Source: Gallionella sp.
GTDB lineage: Bacteria > Pseudomonadota > Gammaproteobacteria > Burkholderiales > Gallionellaceae
Assembly: GCA_028714895.1 (NCBI GenBank)
Contig: JAQTLM010000010.1
Span: forward strand, 40,389 to 104,388
Direction: 5' to 3'
Length of the DNA: 64,000 nt
Shown: piece after piece, positions 1 to 8,800 of the stretch
How positions within the stretch are numbered: the stretch's first letter is position 1
Layout: every line of letters begins with the position of its first letter
Position numbers and translations under genes: made by a program
The notes under the pieces: model-generated
Database searches by the model: none
Told to the model about the DNA's origin: nothing
Seen by the model: only the letters and a program-made list of their open reading frames with translations

Positions 1-596
1 TCGGGTTTGCCGTCATTATCCATGAAACGCGCCGCGATGAGGCCGTTCACCGTGCCGAACACCAGGGCGGCGGCGGCGAAAATCGGGATGAGGTAGGCGA
101 TGCCGGCATGCGGGATCAGCCACAGGTATACCACCAGCATCTGCCCGGCGATATGCGCGAAAGCGGCGTAGATGCTGTGGCTGACCGGCCCGAACCAGCG
201 CGACGGCAGGTACTGAGCGACGGCCAGCACGAGCAGGCTGCATACCGCGCCGGACAGGCTGAGGAAGAACCCCGGAGCCAGAAAACTGCCGAACAGCAGG
301 CTGCCCGCCACCACGCGCAGCAGCGACACCCACGCCGCCGCGCGCCAGCCGTAGCGCGCCAGCACGATCAGCGTGACGATGTTGGCCAGCCCCGGTTTCA
401 CGCCGGGCAGCGGCGAGGGAATGGCGTTCTCCAGTATCGTGAGCCCAAGCGCCACTGCCGCCATACGCGCGATATGGTGATCTTCGGCGGTAGTGTTTAA
501 CAGGATTGAGGATCGGGGATCGGGGATCGGGGATCGAGTTTGGTGCGGAGCGGTGGTTTCCACTCGTTCCTCAATCCTCAATCCTCGATCCTGCAT
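1..596 (-). CDS. Gx / heptaprenyl-diphosphate-synthase-component-I-like membrane transporter (3' end cut by window)
   Basis: Reading the minus strand from an ATG at 594-596 gives an open frame to the window edge. From about residue 35 it reads as a very hydrophobic multi-helix protein (GLTILENAIPSPLPGVKPGL, then several membrane spans), matching the family named Gx transporter or Hpre_diP_synt_I, thought to be an ECF-type substrate-binding membrane component. The true substrate is unknown. The ATG lies one base past the stop of the NusG domain II gene, as is usual for this gene pair. The first 30 or so residues are encoded by a GATCGGG-type repeat and look unlike the family; an internal ATG at 462-464 is the alternative start. 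Membrane protein; family assignment fairly sure, function not. Confidence 0.7.
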   Translation of the reverse strand, partial: MQDRGLRIEERVETTAPHQTRSPIPDPRSSILLNTTAEDHHIARMAAVALGLTILENAIPSPLPGVKPGLANIVTLIVLARYGWRAAAWVSLLRVVAGSLLFGSFLAPGFFLSLSGAVCSLLVLAVAQYLPSRWFGPVSHSIYAAFAHIAGQMLVVYLWLIPHAGIAYLIPIFAAAALVFGTVNGLIAARFMDNDGKP

Positions 597-597
597 T
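501..597. repeat. GATCGGG-type short direct repeats forming an imperfect inverted repeat
   Basis: Direct copies of GATCGGG and GATTGAG run from 504 to 537, and the complementary arm of AATCCTC/GATCCTG units runs from 561 to 594, so the element can fold into a long imperfect hairpin. It lies between the NusG domain II stop and the conserved part of the downstream transporter gene, and the reading frame of that gene runs straight through it. Confidence 0.7.
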
Positions 598-972
598 TCA
601 GTAGTTGAGGCTGTCATATTTTTTCCGGCTGCCGGTCAACTCGACGCTGACCTGATTAGGCAGGCAGATGGCGATTTCTCCGGCCTGTTGCAGCCAGCCT
701 TGGCGCACGCAGTATTGTCTCGGGCTGGGATCGGAAACGATGCGCGCCTTGCGCTGCTGGATGCGGATAACGCTGGCTCCAAGAGGGCCGGGAACTTCGA
801 TCTGCTGGTCGCGCGACAGCGGCACTTCGCAGAAAATTTTCCCGCCGCTGCGAATGACCGCCTTGTCGGCGAGGTCGCCGCTCCACAGCTTGAGCGTGAG
901 CAACACCACGCATACGCCGCCGAGCAACAGCGTCAGCCAGTCGCCGACCTTGAGGTGCGACAAGATAGCCAC
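598..972 (-). CDS. NusG domain II-containing protein
   Basis: About 124 residues: one N-terminal membrane helix (VGDWLTLLLGGVCVVLLTLK) and then a small beta-rich domain containing GKIFCEVPLSRDQQIEVPGP, the pattern of the NusG domain II family (DUF2149-like periplasmic proteins). The start is taken as GTG at 970-972, ten bases past the rapZ stop; TTG at 961-963 is an alternative and neither has a strong ribosome site. It sits between rapZ and the Gx transporter gene, an association repeated in many Betaproteobacteria. It is anchored in the inner membrane with the domain outside. The molecular role is unknown and it is not the transcription factor NusG. Confidence 0.75.
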   Translation of the reverse strand: MAILSHLKVGDWLTLLLGGVCVVLLTLKLWSGDLADKAVIRSGGKIFCEVPLSRDQQIEVPGPLGASVIRIQQRKARIVSDPSPRQYCVRQGWLQQAGEIAICLPNQVSVELTGSRKKYDSLNY

Positions 973-982
973 GCGGATGGGC

Positions 983-1843
983 TCATGCGAGTTCACGGTG
1001 GCGCACCAGCACTTGCTGTTGATGCTCGAAATGCCGGGCGAGTTTTTCGGCGAGATAGACCGAGCGGTGCTGCCCGCCAGTGCAACCGAGGGCAACGGTA
1101 AGATAACTGCGGTTATCCGCAACGTAACACGGCAGCCAGCGCTCCACGAAATCACGAATGTCGCCGAACATGTCCTGCGCGGCAGGGGTATTTTCCAAAA
1201 ATTCGATTACCGCCGCATCGTTTCCGGTAAGCGGACGCAACACCGGGTTGTAATGCGGGTTGGGCAGGCAGCGCACATCGAATACCAGATCGGCGTCCAG
1301 CGGAATGCCATGCTTGAAACCGAACGATTCGAACAGCAGCGTCAGGCGCGCGCGATCCAGCTTGATGAACTGCTTGATCCAGGCGCGCAGCGCATTGGCG
1401 TTGAGTTCGGTGGTATCGATGTGATGGCCGATGCTGCTGATTTCGGCGAGCAATTCGCGCTCTTGCTGGACACATTCTGGCAGGGTACGTCCCCGTTTAC
1501 CGTTTGCCAGAGAAGCGGCATCGTTAAGCGGATGCAGGCGGCGCGTTTCGGAGAAACGCTTCACCAGTGTGTCATTTTGCGCATCCAGGAACAGCACATG
1601 CACCGCCAGGTTCTTTTGCATGAGTTGCAGCATCAATTCTGGCAGCCTCTGCACGCTGTTGGCGCTGCGCACATCAATGCTGACCGCGATATTGCTATAT
1701 CCTGCGGGTAACAGATGCTCGACCAGGCTGGAGAGCATCTCGGCGGGCAGGTTGTCCACACAATAGAAACCCGCATCCTCCAGTGTTTTGAGCGCGACGC
1801 TCTTGCCGGAGCCGGACAGGCCGCTGATCAGAAAGAGCTGCAT
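983..1843 (-). CDS. rapZ: RNase adapter protein RapZ
   Basis: 286 residues, normal length for RapZ/YvcJ. The N-terminal Walker A loop GLSGSGKS is at residues 8-15, and the C-terminal half holds the conserved [10 protein letters not shown] block. In Enterobacteria RapZ guides RNase E to the small RNA GlmZ and so controls glucosamine-6-phosphate synthase; in other groups it binds nucleotides and its targets are less known. It lies twelve bases behind hprK in the rpoN-hpf-ptsN-hprK-rapZ run, the usual linkage of this gene with the nitrogen PTS. Identification is secure; whether it acts through a GlmZ-like RNA here is not shown. Confidence 0.95.
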   Translation of the reverse strand: MQLFLISGLSGSGKSVALKTLEDAGFYCVDNLPAEMLSSLVEHLLPAGYSNIAVSIDVRSANSVQRLPELMLQLMQKNLAVHVLFLDAQNDTLVKRFSETRRLHPLNDAASLANGKRGRTLPECVQQERELLAEISSIGHHIDTTELNANALRAWIKQFIKLDRARLTLLFESFGFKHGIPLDADLVFDVRCLPNPHYNPVLRPLTGNDAAVIEFLENTPAAQDMFGDIRDFVERWLPCYVADNRSYLTVALGCTGGQHRSVYLAEKLARHFEHQQQVLVRHRELA

Positions 1844-1854
1844 TCAGGCTCCCG

Positions 1855-2793
1855 CTAGTCGCCCAGCAGCAGTTGGTCATGCCGCATGATGAATTCCTGC
1901 ATGCTGTCGATGCCGCGCTGTTGCATGACAAAATTACGCGCGGCAGCCTCCACCAATACCGCGAGGTTGCGCCCCGCGACCACCGGGATATTCACGGTGC
2001 TGATGTTCACGCCGAGAATTTCCTGGTAAGTGGCGTTGAGCGGCAGGCGTTCCATTTGCGAAAGATCGCCGCCCTGCGGGCGATGCAGATGCACGATCAG
2101 CTTCAAACTCTTTTTGCGCCGCACCGCCGTTTCACCGAACATGGTGCGGATATTCAACACGCCCAAGCCGCGCACCTCGAGGAAATCGCGCAGCAACTCC
2201 GGGCAGCGCCCTTCCAACGTATCCGGCGCGATACGGTGCAATTCGACGATGTCGTCGGCAACCAACCCGTTGCCGCGCGTGATCAACTCCAGGCCAAGTT
2301 CGCTTTTACCGACCGCGCTCTCGCCGGTAATGATCACGCCAACCCCCAGCACATCGAGAAACACGCCGTGGCGCGTGGTGGACTCGGCCAGTTCCTTGGC
2401 GAAGTAGTGGCGGATCAGCCACATCAGGTGCACGCTGGGTTTGGGTGAGCGGAATAGCGGAATATGCGATTGGTCGGCGAAGGCAATCAGTTCAGCCGGA
2501 ATGTCATCGGCACCGGCTACAATCAAACAGGTCGTGACGCTTTGCTCGATTTGCCGGAACGCACCGGTACGTTCTTCCGCACTCAGGTTGCGCAGATAAT
2601 TGAGTTCGGTTTCGCTGAGCACCTGCACCCAATTCGGGTGAATCAGGTTGAGATGGTCGATGAGTCCGTTGTTGGAAGCGTTAATCTTATCGCTGTCGAT
2701 GATGCGGTCGGCGCCATCCGTGCCGGCAACACAGCTGAGTTGCAGCCGTTGCTGCTTATCTTCGAATAGTTGCCGGACGTTAACCTGGCTCAT
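1855..2793 (-). CDS. hprK: HPr kinase/phosphorylase
   Basis: 312 residues from the ATG at 2791-2793, whose first bases overlap the ptsN stop as ATGA. It has the P-loop GESAVGKS at about residue 155 and the family signature EVRGLGVLNIRTMFG further on. HprK phosphorylates and dephosphorylates HPr on serine using ATP or pyrophosphate. In Betaproteobacteria it belongs to a regulatory PTS without sugar transporters. EI and HPr are not in this window. An in-frame ATG five codons upstream lies inside ptsN and is less likely. Cytoplasmic, co-translated with ptsN. Confidence 0.95.
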   Translation of the reverse strand: MSQVNVRQLFEDKQQRLQLSCVAGTDGADRIIDSDKINASNNGLIDHLNLIHPNWVQVLSETELNYLRNLSAEERTGAFRQIEQSVTTCLIVAGADDIPAELIAFADQSHIPLFRSPKPSVHLMWLIRHYFAKELAESTTRHGVFLDVLGVGVIITGESAVGKSELGLELITRGNGLVADDIVELHRIAPDTLEGRCPELLRDFLEVRGLGVLNIRTMFGETAVRRKKSLKLIVHLHRPQGGDLSQMERLPLNATYQEILGVNISTVNIPVVAGRNLAVLVEAAARNFVMQQRGIDSMQEFIMRHDQLLLGD

Positions 2794-3251
2794 GCCGTGC
2801 CGTTCCATTCGTAAAACAACTGATGGATGCTGGTAGCATCTTCGCAGGCAAGCAGGCGATTGCGAAATTGCGCATCGCTGAACATTTGCGCCAGTTCACC
2901 GAGGATTTGCAGGTGCAGATCGGTGGCGCGCTCCGGAACCAGCAACACGAAAATCAGGTTCACCGGCTGGCCGTCCGGCGCATCGAACGGGATCGGGTGG
3001 GCGGTTTTTACGAACGCGGCGGTCGCATCGCGCAGCTTGGCAATGCGGCCGTGCGGGATCGCCACACCCTGCCCCAAACCGGTTGAGCCGAGTTTCTCTC
3101 GTGCGAACAGGCTGTCGAACACTTGGCTGCGCGCAATCTGCTGATTGTTTTCGAACAGCAGGCCGACGCGCTCAAATACGCGTTTTTTGCTGGTGGATTC
3201 GGTGTCCAGCAGGATATTGTCAGGCAGCAGGATTTTGCTGATCAGGTTCAT
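2790..3251 (-). CDS. ptsN: Nitrogen-PTS EIIA protein
   Basis: 153 residues, full length for EIIA-Ntr. The phosphorylated histidine is His67 in GVAIPHGRI. The protein takes phosphate from NPr/HPr and, by its phosphorylation state, controls potassium transporters and other targets; it does not carry sugar. It follows hpf after a hairpin-type terminator (3266-3291), so its level may be set by read-through, and it overlaps hprK by four bases. This is the standard arrangement behind rpoN. Confidence 0.95.
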   Translation of the reverse strand: MNLISKILLPDNILLDTESTSKKRVFERVGLLFENNQQIARSQVFDSLFAREKLGSTGLGQGVAIPHGRIAKLRDATAAFVKTAHPIPFDAPDGQPVNLIFVLLVPERATDLHLQILGELAQMFSDAQFRNRLLACEDATSIHQLFYEWNGTA

Positions 3252-3265
3252 GATGAAAGTCGCAT

Positions 3266-3291
3266 AAAAATGGGCGGCACTGCTGCCGCCC
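3266..3291 (-). terminator. Rho-independent terminator or attenuator behind hpf
   Basis: On the minus strand an eight-base-pair stem GGGCGGCA/TGCCGCCC with loop GCAG is followed by ATTTTTA. It lies between hpf and ptsN, so it would reduce transcription of ptsN-hprK-rapZ from upstream promoters. Confidence 0.75.
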
Positions 3292-3298
3292 GTGTTGA

Positions 3299-3625
3299 TT
3301 ACTCTTCTATTGCGACATGTTTGCCGGAATCGTCATGGCGCCGTGCCGACAGTTTTTCCTTGTGCTTCATCACTTGACGATCCAGCTTATCCACCAGCGC
3401 GTCAATCGCCGCGTACAGGTTCTCGTCTTCGCATTCCACGAATACATCCTTGCCGCTGATGTGTATGGTGGCTTCAGCTTTCTGCTTCAGCTTTTCAACG
3501 GAAAGGATGATGTTCACGTCAATCACATTGTCGAAATGGCGTTTAACCTTACCGATTTTTCCGGTCGCATAGTCGCGAATGGCGGGAGTGATTTCCAAAT
3601 GGCGTCCGGTTAGATGGATATTCAT
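3299..3625 (-). CDS. hpf: Ribosome hibernation promoting factor (short form)
   Basis: 108 residues starting MNIHLTGRHLEITPAIRDYA, which matches short HPF/YfiA proteins directly behind rpoN. The protein binds the 30S decoding region and helps form inactive 100S ribosome dimers in stationary phase or stress. No long C-terminal dimerisation domain is present, so it is the short type. Ribosome site AAGGAGCAAG precedes the ATG. It is 14 bases behind rpoN and followed by a terminator. Confidence 0.93.
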   Translation of the reverse strand: MNIHLTGRHLEITPAIRDYATGKIGKVKRHFDNVIDVNIILSVEKLKQKAEATIHISGKDVFVECEDENLYAAIDALVDKLDRQVMKHKEKLSARRHDDSGKHVAIEE

Positions 3626-3639
3626 GTCTTGCTCCTTAT

Positions 3640-5091
3640 TTAAAGTGATTTACGGAGATTCACCGGGAGTATGCGCAATGCTTCCCGGTATTTTGCTATG
3701 GTACGCCGGGCGACGACGATGCCCTGCTGTGCCAAGATTTCCGACATGCGGCTGTCGGTAAGCGGTTTGCGTGTGTCTTCCGCGCTGACCAATTGCTTGA
3801 TCAACTCGCGTATTGCGGTGGAAGAACAGGTACCGCCGCTTTCCGTGGACAGGCCGCTGCCAAAAAAATACTTGAATTCGTATATGCCGCGCGGAGTTAG
3901 CATGAATTTTTGCGTGGTGCTGCGCGATACCGTGGATTCATGCAGCTCCAGAGCATCGGCAATTTCGCGCAACACCAACGGGCGCATGCCGATCTCGCCG
4001 TGTTCAAAAAAATTGCCCTGCCGTTCCACGATCGCTTGCGCGACCCGCAGAATGGTTTCGAAACGCTGCTGCAAGTTCTTGATCAACCATTTCGCTTCCT
4101 GCAATTGCGTGGCAAGCTGCGAAGGGCTTTTGCCGTCGCGCTGTTGCAGGATATTGGCGTAAATCTGGTTTACGCGCAGTTTGGGCATTGCTTCCGCATT
4201 GAGCCGCACACGCCATTTATCTCTGTGTTTTTCCACGATTACGTCGGGCACCACGTAATCGGCGACGCTTCGGTCGAATTCCGCGCCAGGTTTGGGGTTC
4301 GAGTCCACGATCAAATGCTGCGCGGCACGTAATTCATCGTCCGTGCAGTGCAGCAGTTTTTTGATCCTGGCGTAATCGTGCGCGGCGAGCACACCCAGAT
4401 GATTGCTCACCAGATGGATCGCCAGATCGCGCTGCGGCGTATCTTCCGGCAACGCCTTGAGTTGCAATGCCAGGCATTCGCCCAGATTACGCGCACCGAG
4501 GCCGGGCTGATCAAGGTGCTGCAGCTGCACCAGCGCAGTTTCCAGATCATCCAGCGTGATATCGAGCTCGGCGGGCAACAGTTCCGCCAACTCACTCAAG
4601 TCTTGCGCCAAATAGCCGTTTTCATCCAACGCATCGATCAGCAAACCGACCACCCTGCGATCTTTGCCATCCAGCGAACTGATGGCCAACTGATTATGCA
4701 GATATTCGCGCAGGCTGACTTGCTCAGCAGCCTGTTCGGGGTAGGTTTCTTCCTCATCGTCCGTGCTGTGCGCCGTGCCGCCGCCGGTATTCCAGTCCGC
4801 CTGTTCGTTGCCAAAAGCATCCGCGCCGCGGTCGTCGGTGCCGCGGTCGTTGGCATGGGCCGGTTCGGATTCGCCGGCATCGTTATTGCGCGATGCCGAA
4901 GAGGGAAGATCAGGAGAAAAAGCGCCCGGCGTGGATTCTTCGGCCAATTCCAGCATGGGGTTCTCATCCAGCATCTGCGCAACTTCCTGATGAATGTCCT
5001 GCGTGGAGAGTTGCAGCAAACGGATAGCCTGCTGCAACTGCGGGGTGAGCGTTAGTTGCTGCGACAGCCTTAATTGGAGAGCGGGTTTCAT
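3640..5091 (-). CDS. rpoN: RNA polymerase sigma-54 factor
   Basis: 483 residues. The glutamine/leucine-rich activator region I is at the N-terminus (LRLSQQLTLTPQLQQAIRLL), then an acidic low-complexity linker (about 50-110), the core-binding domain, a helix-turn-helix (ELHESTVSRSTTQKF) and the C-terminal RpoN box ARRTIAKYRE that reads the -24 element. It directs polymerase to GG-N10-GC promoters together with activators such as NtrC, both of which occur in this window (ntrC at 33.7-35.1 kb and the glnA promoter at 38.3 kb). It lies behind lptB in the usual order. Confidence 0.97.
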   Translation of the reverse strand: MKPALQLRLSQQLTLTPQLQQAIRLLQLSTQDIHQEVAQMLDENPMLELAEESTPGAFSPDLPSSASRNNDAGESEPAHANDRGTDDRGADAFGNEQADWNTGGGTAHSTDDEEETYPEQAAEQVSLREYLHNQLAISSLDGKDRRVVGLLIDALDENGYLAQDLSELAELLPAELDITLDDLETALVQLQHLDQPGLGARNLGECLALQLKALPEDTPQRDLAIHLVSNHLGVLAAHDYARIKKLLHCTDDELRAAQHLIVDSNPKPGAEFDRSVADYVVPDVIVEKHRDKWRVRLNAEAMPKLRVNQIYANILQQRDGKSPSQLATQLQEAKWLIKNLQQRFETILRVAQAIVERQGNFFEHGEIGMRPLVLREIADALELHESTVSRSTTQKFMLTPRGIYEFKYFFGSGLSTESGGTCSSTAIRELIKQLVSAEDTRKPLTDSRMSEILAQQGIVVARRTIAKYREALRILPVNLRKSL

Positions 5092-5122
5092 TGCCTGATG
5101 TCAGATCCGGGATACCTTCGCG

Positions 5123-5845
5123 TCATAGCTTGAAGTGTTCACCCAGATATACTTTCCTCACGCTCTCATTATAAATGATTTCATCCGGCTTGCCTTCCGC
5201 CATCACCGATCCGGCGTTGATAATGTAGGCACGGTCGCAGATGCCCAGCGTTTCGCGCACATTGTGGTCGGTGATCAGTACGCCGATATTGCGTTCCTTG
5301 AGAAAGCGGATAATTTTTTGAATATCCAGCACGGCGATAGGGTCTACACCGGCGAACGGTTCATCGAGCAGAATGAAGCGCGGGTCGGTCGCCAGCGCGC
5401 GTGCGATTTCCACGCGCCGCCGCTCACCGCCGGACAGGCTGATAGCGGGGTTGTTGCGGATATGCGTGATGTGCAGGTCTTCCAGCAACTCTTCCAGGCG
5501 ATTTTGCATGTCATCATCGGAAAGGTCTTGCAACTCCAGCACTGCCTGAATATTTTGCGCTACGGTCAGACGGCGAAAAATCGAGGCTTCCTGTGGCAGA
5601 TAACCCAGTCCCAGGCGCGCGCGGCGGTGTATCGGCAAGTGGGTGATATTTTGTTCATCAATAAAAATCTCACCGCCATCGGCTGCGATCAGTCCCACGA
5701 TCATGTAAAACGAAGTTGTCTTGCCTGCGCCATTCGGGCCGAGCAGGCCGGCCACCTCGCCGCTCTTCAGCGATAGCGAAACATCATGCACCACAGTGCG
5801 CGAACCGTACTTTTTATTAAGGCCAACCGCACGCAATTCACTCAT
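5123..5845 (-). CDS. lptB: LPS export ABC transporter ATP-binding protein LptB
   Basis: 240 residues, with Walker A GPNGAGKT (about 37-44), the ABC signature LSGGERRR and Walker [14 protein letters not shown]. LptB is the cytoplasmic ATPase that, with LptF and LptG, pulls LPS from the inner membrane onto the LptC-LptA bridge. The start is the ATG at 5843-5845; a GTG directly before it would add one residue. It stands between lptA and rpoN; LptF/G and LptD/E are not in the window. Confidence 0.96.
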   Translation of the reverse strand: MSELRAVGLNKKYGSRTVVHDVSLSLKSGEVAGLLGPNGAGKTTSFYMIVGLIAADGGEIFIDEQNITHLPIHRRARLGLGYLPQEASIFRRLTVAQNIQAVLELQDLSDDDMQNRLEELLEDLHITHIRNNPAISLSGGERRRVEIARALATDPRFILLDEPFAGVDPIAVLDIQKIIRFLKERNIGVLITDHNVRETLGICDRAYIINAGSVMAEGKPDEIIYNESVRKVYLGEHFKL

Positions 5846-5930
5846 CACGCAAACCCAAAAAATGTTTCAAACGGCAAGGGCACGCTCACAAGATGCGTCA
5901 TCGTAGTCGGTGTCATTTTATGAAGTGTGT

Positions 5931-6518
5931 TCAATCTGCGGGTAGCAAAGTTTCGCTGGATTTGATCGGCAGCGTATCCGGCGCGGAAGGCGATATCGCG
6001 CCTTGTTTTGGCTTGGGTTGCAGTATGGCGCGCACCCGTTTCGGCGGCTCGTTTTCCGGGCTCACGCCGCTGCGGTTCACCTGGAAAATTTCGGTCTTCT
6101 GGCTATAGGTGATGTGTTCGCCGCGCACCTCGTCCAGCTCGCGCTTGAGGCGCGCCTTTACATAGAAATCCACCGTCTCGGCGCGCGTGTCATATTCGAT
6201 ACGTTCGCCATACCCATCCACATATTCATCCAGCCCCTCGCGTTTTTGCCGGAAGCTGGCGGTATTCCCGTAAGCCGTGCCGTGCTTGAAGCCTTCCTTA
6301 TCCTGCACTACCACAATCTTGTCGCCGCGTATCAACATCGTGCCTTGGGTAAACTTCACATTGCCGGTGAAGGTGCTGATCTGCTGTGCATCGTCTATCA
6401 ATACCTGATCAGCCTCCAGATGGATCGGTTTATCGCGGTCGGCACGCTCGGCAAAGCAGGCTGTGGCGCAGAGCAACAACAAGGAGGCCAACAGAAATTT
6501 ATTTTTTGCTGGGCACAT
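5931..6518 (-). CDS. lptA: LPS transport periplasmic protein LptA
   Basis: 195 residues with a signal peptide (KFLLASLLLLCATACFA) and the OstA/LptA core starting at KPIHLEADQVLIDDAQQ, with the usual run of beta-strands (STFTGNVKFTQGTMLIRGDK). LptA forms the periplasmic bridge carrying LPS to the outer membrane. The start chosen is ATG 6516-6518, which has AAGAAG at good spacing; a GTG two codons upstream lies too close to it. The start lies inside the 3' end of lptC. The C-terminal tail of about 35 residues after the core is proline-rich and probably flexible. Confidence 0.93.
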   Translation of the reverse strand: MCPAKNKFLLASLLLLCATACFAERADRDKPIHLEADQVLIDDAQQISTFTGNVKFTQGTMLIRGDKIVVVQDKEGFKHGTAYGNTASFRQKREGLDEYVDGYGERIEYDTRAETVDFYVKARLKRELDEVRGEHITYSQKTEIFQVNRSGVSPENEPPKRVRAILQPKPKQGAISPSAPDTLPIKSSETLLPAD

Positions 6519-7080
6519 GTTCACTTCTTACTTGGGAAAGTAATTTCAGGGTACGCGCCTTGTTGTCCATTTCGAGGCCCGTCGCATGCACAGTATTGTA
6601 TGCGTCCACAATAGTGACGGCACGGTCGGTGTCCGCCCAATCACGATCCGGAATGATATGCAAATATTCGGTGTGCAGCGTGAGTTCATCTTGCTGCACG
6701 CTTGCCTCGCGCAGCACTTCGACATCGCTGTGCAGGAACACCTCGTCACCCCTTCTGGAAACGACGCCTTGCCTGGCGACAACGTGTATTGCCGGGTGCT
6801 CGGCGGACAGCGTAGTAAGACGCGGCACTTCCAGCGTCGTGCTGTCGTCATCCGGGTAATGCTGCATTTTTTTCGCAGCCATGATGAAGCGCGGCGCTCC
6901 CTGTTCATTTAGCCTGATGGCGGAAAAATTTTCCATGATGGCATCGGGGTCGTGGCGTTTGCTGTTATCCGGTTTGGCCGACTCCGGCTGCACCTGCTGG
7001 TTCAGCCAATAAGTAACGCCCAGCAAGCCAAACAAGGGAAACAGCGGTAACCAGTAACGGGCGCGGGAAGCAAAGGTCAT
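6499..7080 (-). CDS. lptC: LPS export protein LptC
   Basis: 193 residues: one N-terminal membrane anchor (YWLPLFPLFGLLGVTYWLN) and a periplasmic beta-jellyroll domain of the LptC family. It receives LPS from LptBFG and passes it to LptA. The ATG at 7078-7080 overlaps the kdsC stop as ATGA, and its 3' end overlaps lptA, so the three genes are translationally coupled. Confidence 0.92.
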   Translation of the reverse strand: MTFASRARYWLPLFPLFGLLGVTYWLNQQVQPESAKPDNSKRHDPDAIMENFSAIRLNEQGAPRFIMAAKKMQHYPDDDSTTLEVPRLTTLSAEHPAIHVVARQGVVSRRGDEVFLHSDVEVLREASVQQDELTLHTEYLHIIPDRDWADTDRAVTIVDAYNTVHATGLEMDNKARTLKLLSQVRSEHVPSKK

Positions 7081-7595
7081 TTCAGGTATTGGGCCAACTG
7101 AGCGTCCAGCGTGCCTTGCGCCGACATGATCAGTTCGCAGGCTTCGCGCACCGCGCCATGCCCCCCACTGCATTGCGTCACATAATCGGAATGTTCGCGC
7201 ACCAGCCGCGGGGATTCCGGCACGCTGATCGACAGCCCGATATGGCGCATCACCATTAGATCAACCACATCATCGCCCATATAGGCGGCTGCATCACGCG
7301 GCAGTTTGAGCCTGTTGAGCAGTTCGACCATCGTTTCGAGTTTATTCTCCACGCCCTGAAAGACATGCGCGATGCCAAGGTTTTGTGCACGTGCCGCGAC
7401 GCAGCGCGAAGTGCGCCCGGTGATGATGGCAACCTCCACCCCGCTGGCGCGCAGCATTTTCAGACCATGCCCGTCCAGCGAATTGAAACGTTTGAATTCC
7501 TCGCCGGAATCAGACAGGAATAGTCCGCCGTCGGTCATTACGCCATCTACATCAAAAGCCATCAGGCGGATCAGTTTGGCACGGCTCAGCAGCAT
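7077..7595 (-). CDS. kdsC: 3-deoxy-D-manno-octulosonate-8-phosphate phosphatase
   Basis: 172 residues of the HAD superfamily with the nucleophile motif DVDGVMTDG at the N-terminus and GDDVVDLMVM as the acidic metal motif. It removes phosphate from KDO-8-phosphate, giving free KDO for the LPS inner core. The start is set at ATG 7593-7595, with GGGGAGGAAAAAAC before it; 20 further in-frame residues upstream overlap kdsD and look unlike the family. It follows kdsD by 13 bases. Confidence 0.94.
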   Translation of the reverse strand: MLLSRAKLIRLMAFDVDGVMTDGGLFLSDSGEEFKRFNSLDGHGLKMLRASGVEVAIITGRTSRCVAARAQNLGIAHVFQGVENKLETMVELLNRLKLPRDAAAYMGDDVVDLMVMRHIGLSISVPESPRLVREHSDYVTQCSGGHGAVREACELIMSAQGTLDAQLAQYLK

Positions 7596-7608
7596 GTTTT
7601 TTCCTCCC

Positions 7609-8595
7609 CTAAATGACTTTGGCATGCAACAGGTCGTGCATGTTGAGCGCGCCAACCAGCTTATGCTGTCCGTCCACTACCAGCATCTGACTGATATTGT
7701 ATTGCTCCATCATCTGCACCGCTTCGGCGGCCAGCGCATCCGGGCCGATACAGCGCGGGTTGGCGGACATCACGCTACGCACCGGCGTAGCATTGAAATC
7801 CAGCTTTTTCTCCAGCGTGCGGCGCAAATCGCCGTCGGTATAAATGCCCAGCACGCGCTGTCCGGCATCCACGATGGCGGTCATGCCCACGCCTTTTTTC
7901 GAAATCTCCAGAATCGCGTCGCTCAGCATCGCGTTTTCACGCACCATCGGCAAGCGCTCGCCGCTGCGCATGATGTCACACACATGTGTGAGCAAACGCC
8001 GCCCCAGGTTGCCGCCCGGGTGCGAGCGGGCAAAATCTTCCGCGCCGAAACCTTTGGCATCCAGCAATGCCACAGCCAGCGCATCGCCCAGCGCCAACGC
8101 CGCCGTAGTACTGGCGGTGGGCGCCAAACCCATCGGGCAAGCCTCTCTGTCCACCGCCGAATTGAGATGCACATCAGCAACCTTCGCCAAGCTGGATGCG
8201 GGATTGCCGGTCATGCTGATGAGCTTGGCGCCCTGCCGTTTGATGGCCGGCACGATGGCCATCAGTTCCTGGCTCTCGCCGGAATAGGATAACGCAATGA
8301 TGACATCCGCGCTGGTGATCATGCCGAGATCTCCGTGGCTGGCCTCACCGGGATGAACAAAATAGGCGGGCGTTCCGGTGCTGGACAGGGTCGCTGCGAT
8401 CTTGCGCGCGATATGCCCGGACTTGCCCATGCCGCTGACGATGACGCGCCCTTCGCAGCACAGGATCACATCAAGCGCGTGCAGGAAACTCTCATCGAGG
8501 CGTGTGGCGAGAGCCTGGACGGCGGTGGCTTCAATGCTCAAAACTTCGCGGGCAAGATTGAGTGCGCGCGGCGCGGCGGAAATATGCTTATTCAT
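7609..8595 (-). CDS. kdsD: Arabinose-5-phosphate isomerase (KpsF/GutQ family)
   Basis: 328 residues: an N-terminal SIS sugar-isomerase domain (SGMGKSGHIARKIAATLSSTG, ALSYSGES, HPGGNLGRR) and two C-terminal CBS repeats. It converts ribulose-5-phosphate to arabinose-5-phosphate, the first KDO precursor, consistent with kdsC behind it. Two ATGs are possible (8593-8595 and 8602-8604); the upstream one overlaps a TATAAT box, so the downstream one is preferred. First gene of the long kds-lpt-rpoN run. Confidence 0.94.
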   Translation of the reverse strand: MNKHISAAPRALNLAREVLSIEATAVQALATRLDESFLHALDVILCCEGRVIVSGMGKSGHIARKIAATLSSTGTPAYFVHPGEASHGDLGMITSADVIIALSYSGESQELMAIVPAIKRQGAKLISMTGNPASSLAKVADVHLNSAVDREACPMGLAPTASTTAALALGDALAVALLDAKGFGAEDFARSHPGGNLGRRLLTHVCDIMRSGERLPMVRENAMLSDAILEISKKGVGMTAIVDAGQRVLGIYTDGDLRRTLEKKLDFNATPVRSVMSANPRCIGPDALAAEAVQMMEQYNISQMLVVDGQHKLVGALNMHDLLHAKVI

Positions 8596-8612
8596 GCGGC
8601 GCATTATAACAG
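8596..8612 (-). promoter_or_regulatory. Extended -10 promoter of kdsD, candidate leaderless start
   Basis: The minus strand reads TGTTATAAT (extended -10 TGNTATAAT, hexamer at 8603-8608), followed by seven bases and then ATG at 8595. Transcription would begin at or within a base or two of the start codon. No convincing -35 is visible and no ribosome site precedes the ATG. Confidence 0.5.
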
Positions 8613-8800
8613 CGGGAGTTTTTCAGGTAGCCGGCAAAATATGTGCAAACCTGACTTATCTCCAAGCCGGACGAGCCGGGGAAAACCGGAAAACCAAGCC
8701 TCGGATTAGCATACCGACTAAAGCTCGGCCTTCAAAATACGGCCATAAGCGTCCTGAATTCCAAAGCACACACCCTTTCGCCAACAGCTTTTGGGCCGCT

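Noticed and set aside
504..537. CRISPR-like direct repeats
   Set aside because: Units of seven to eight bases without spacers and with no cas genes nearby.
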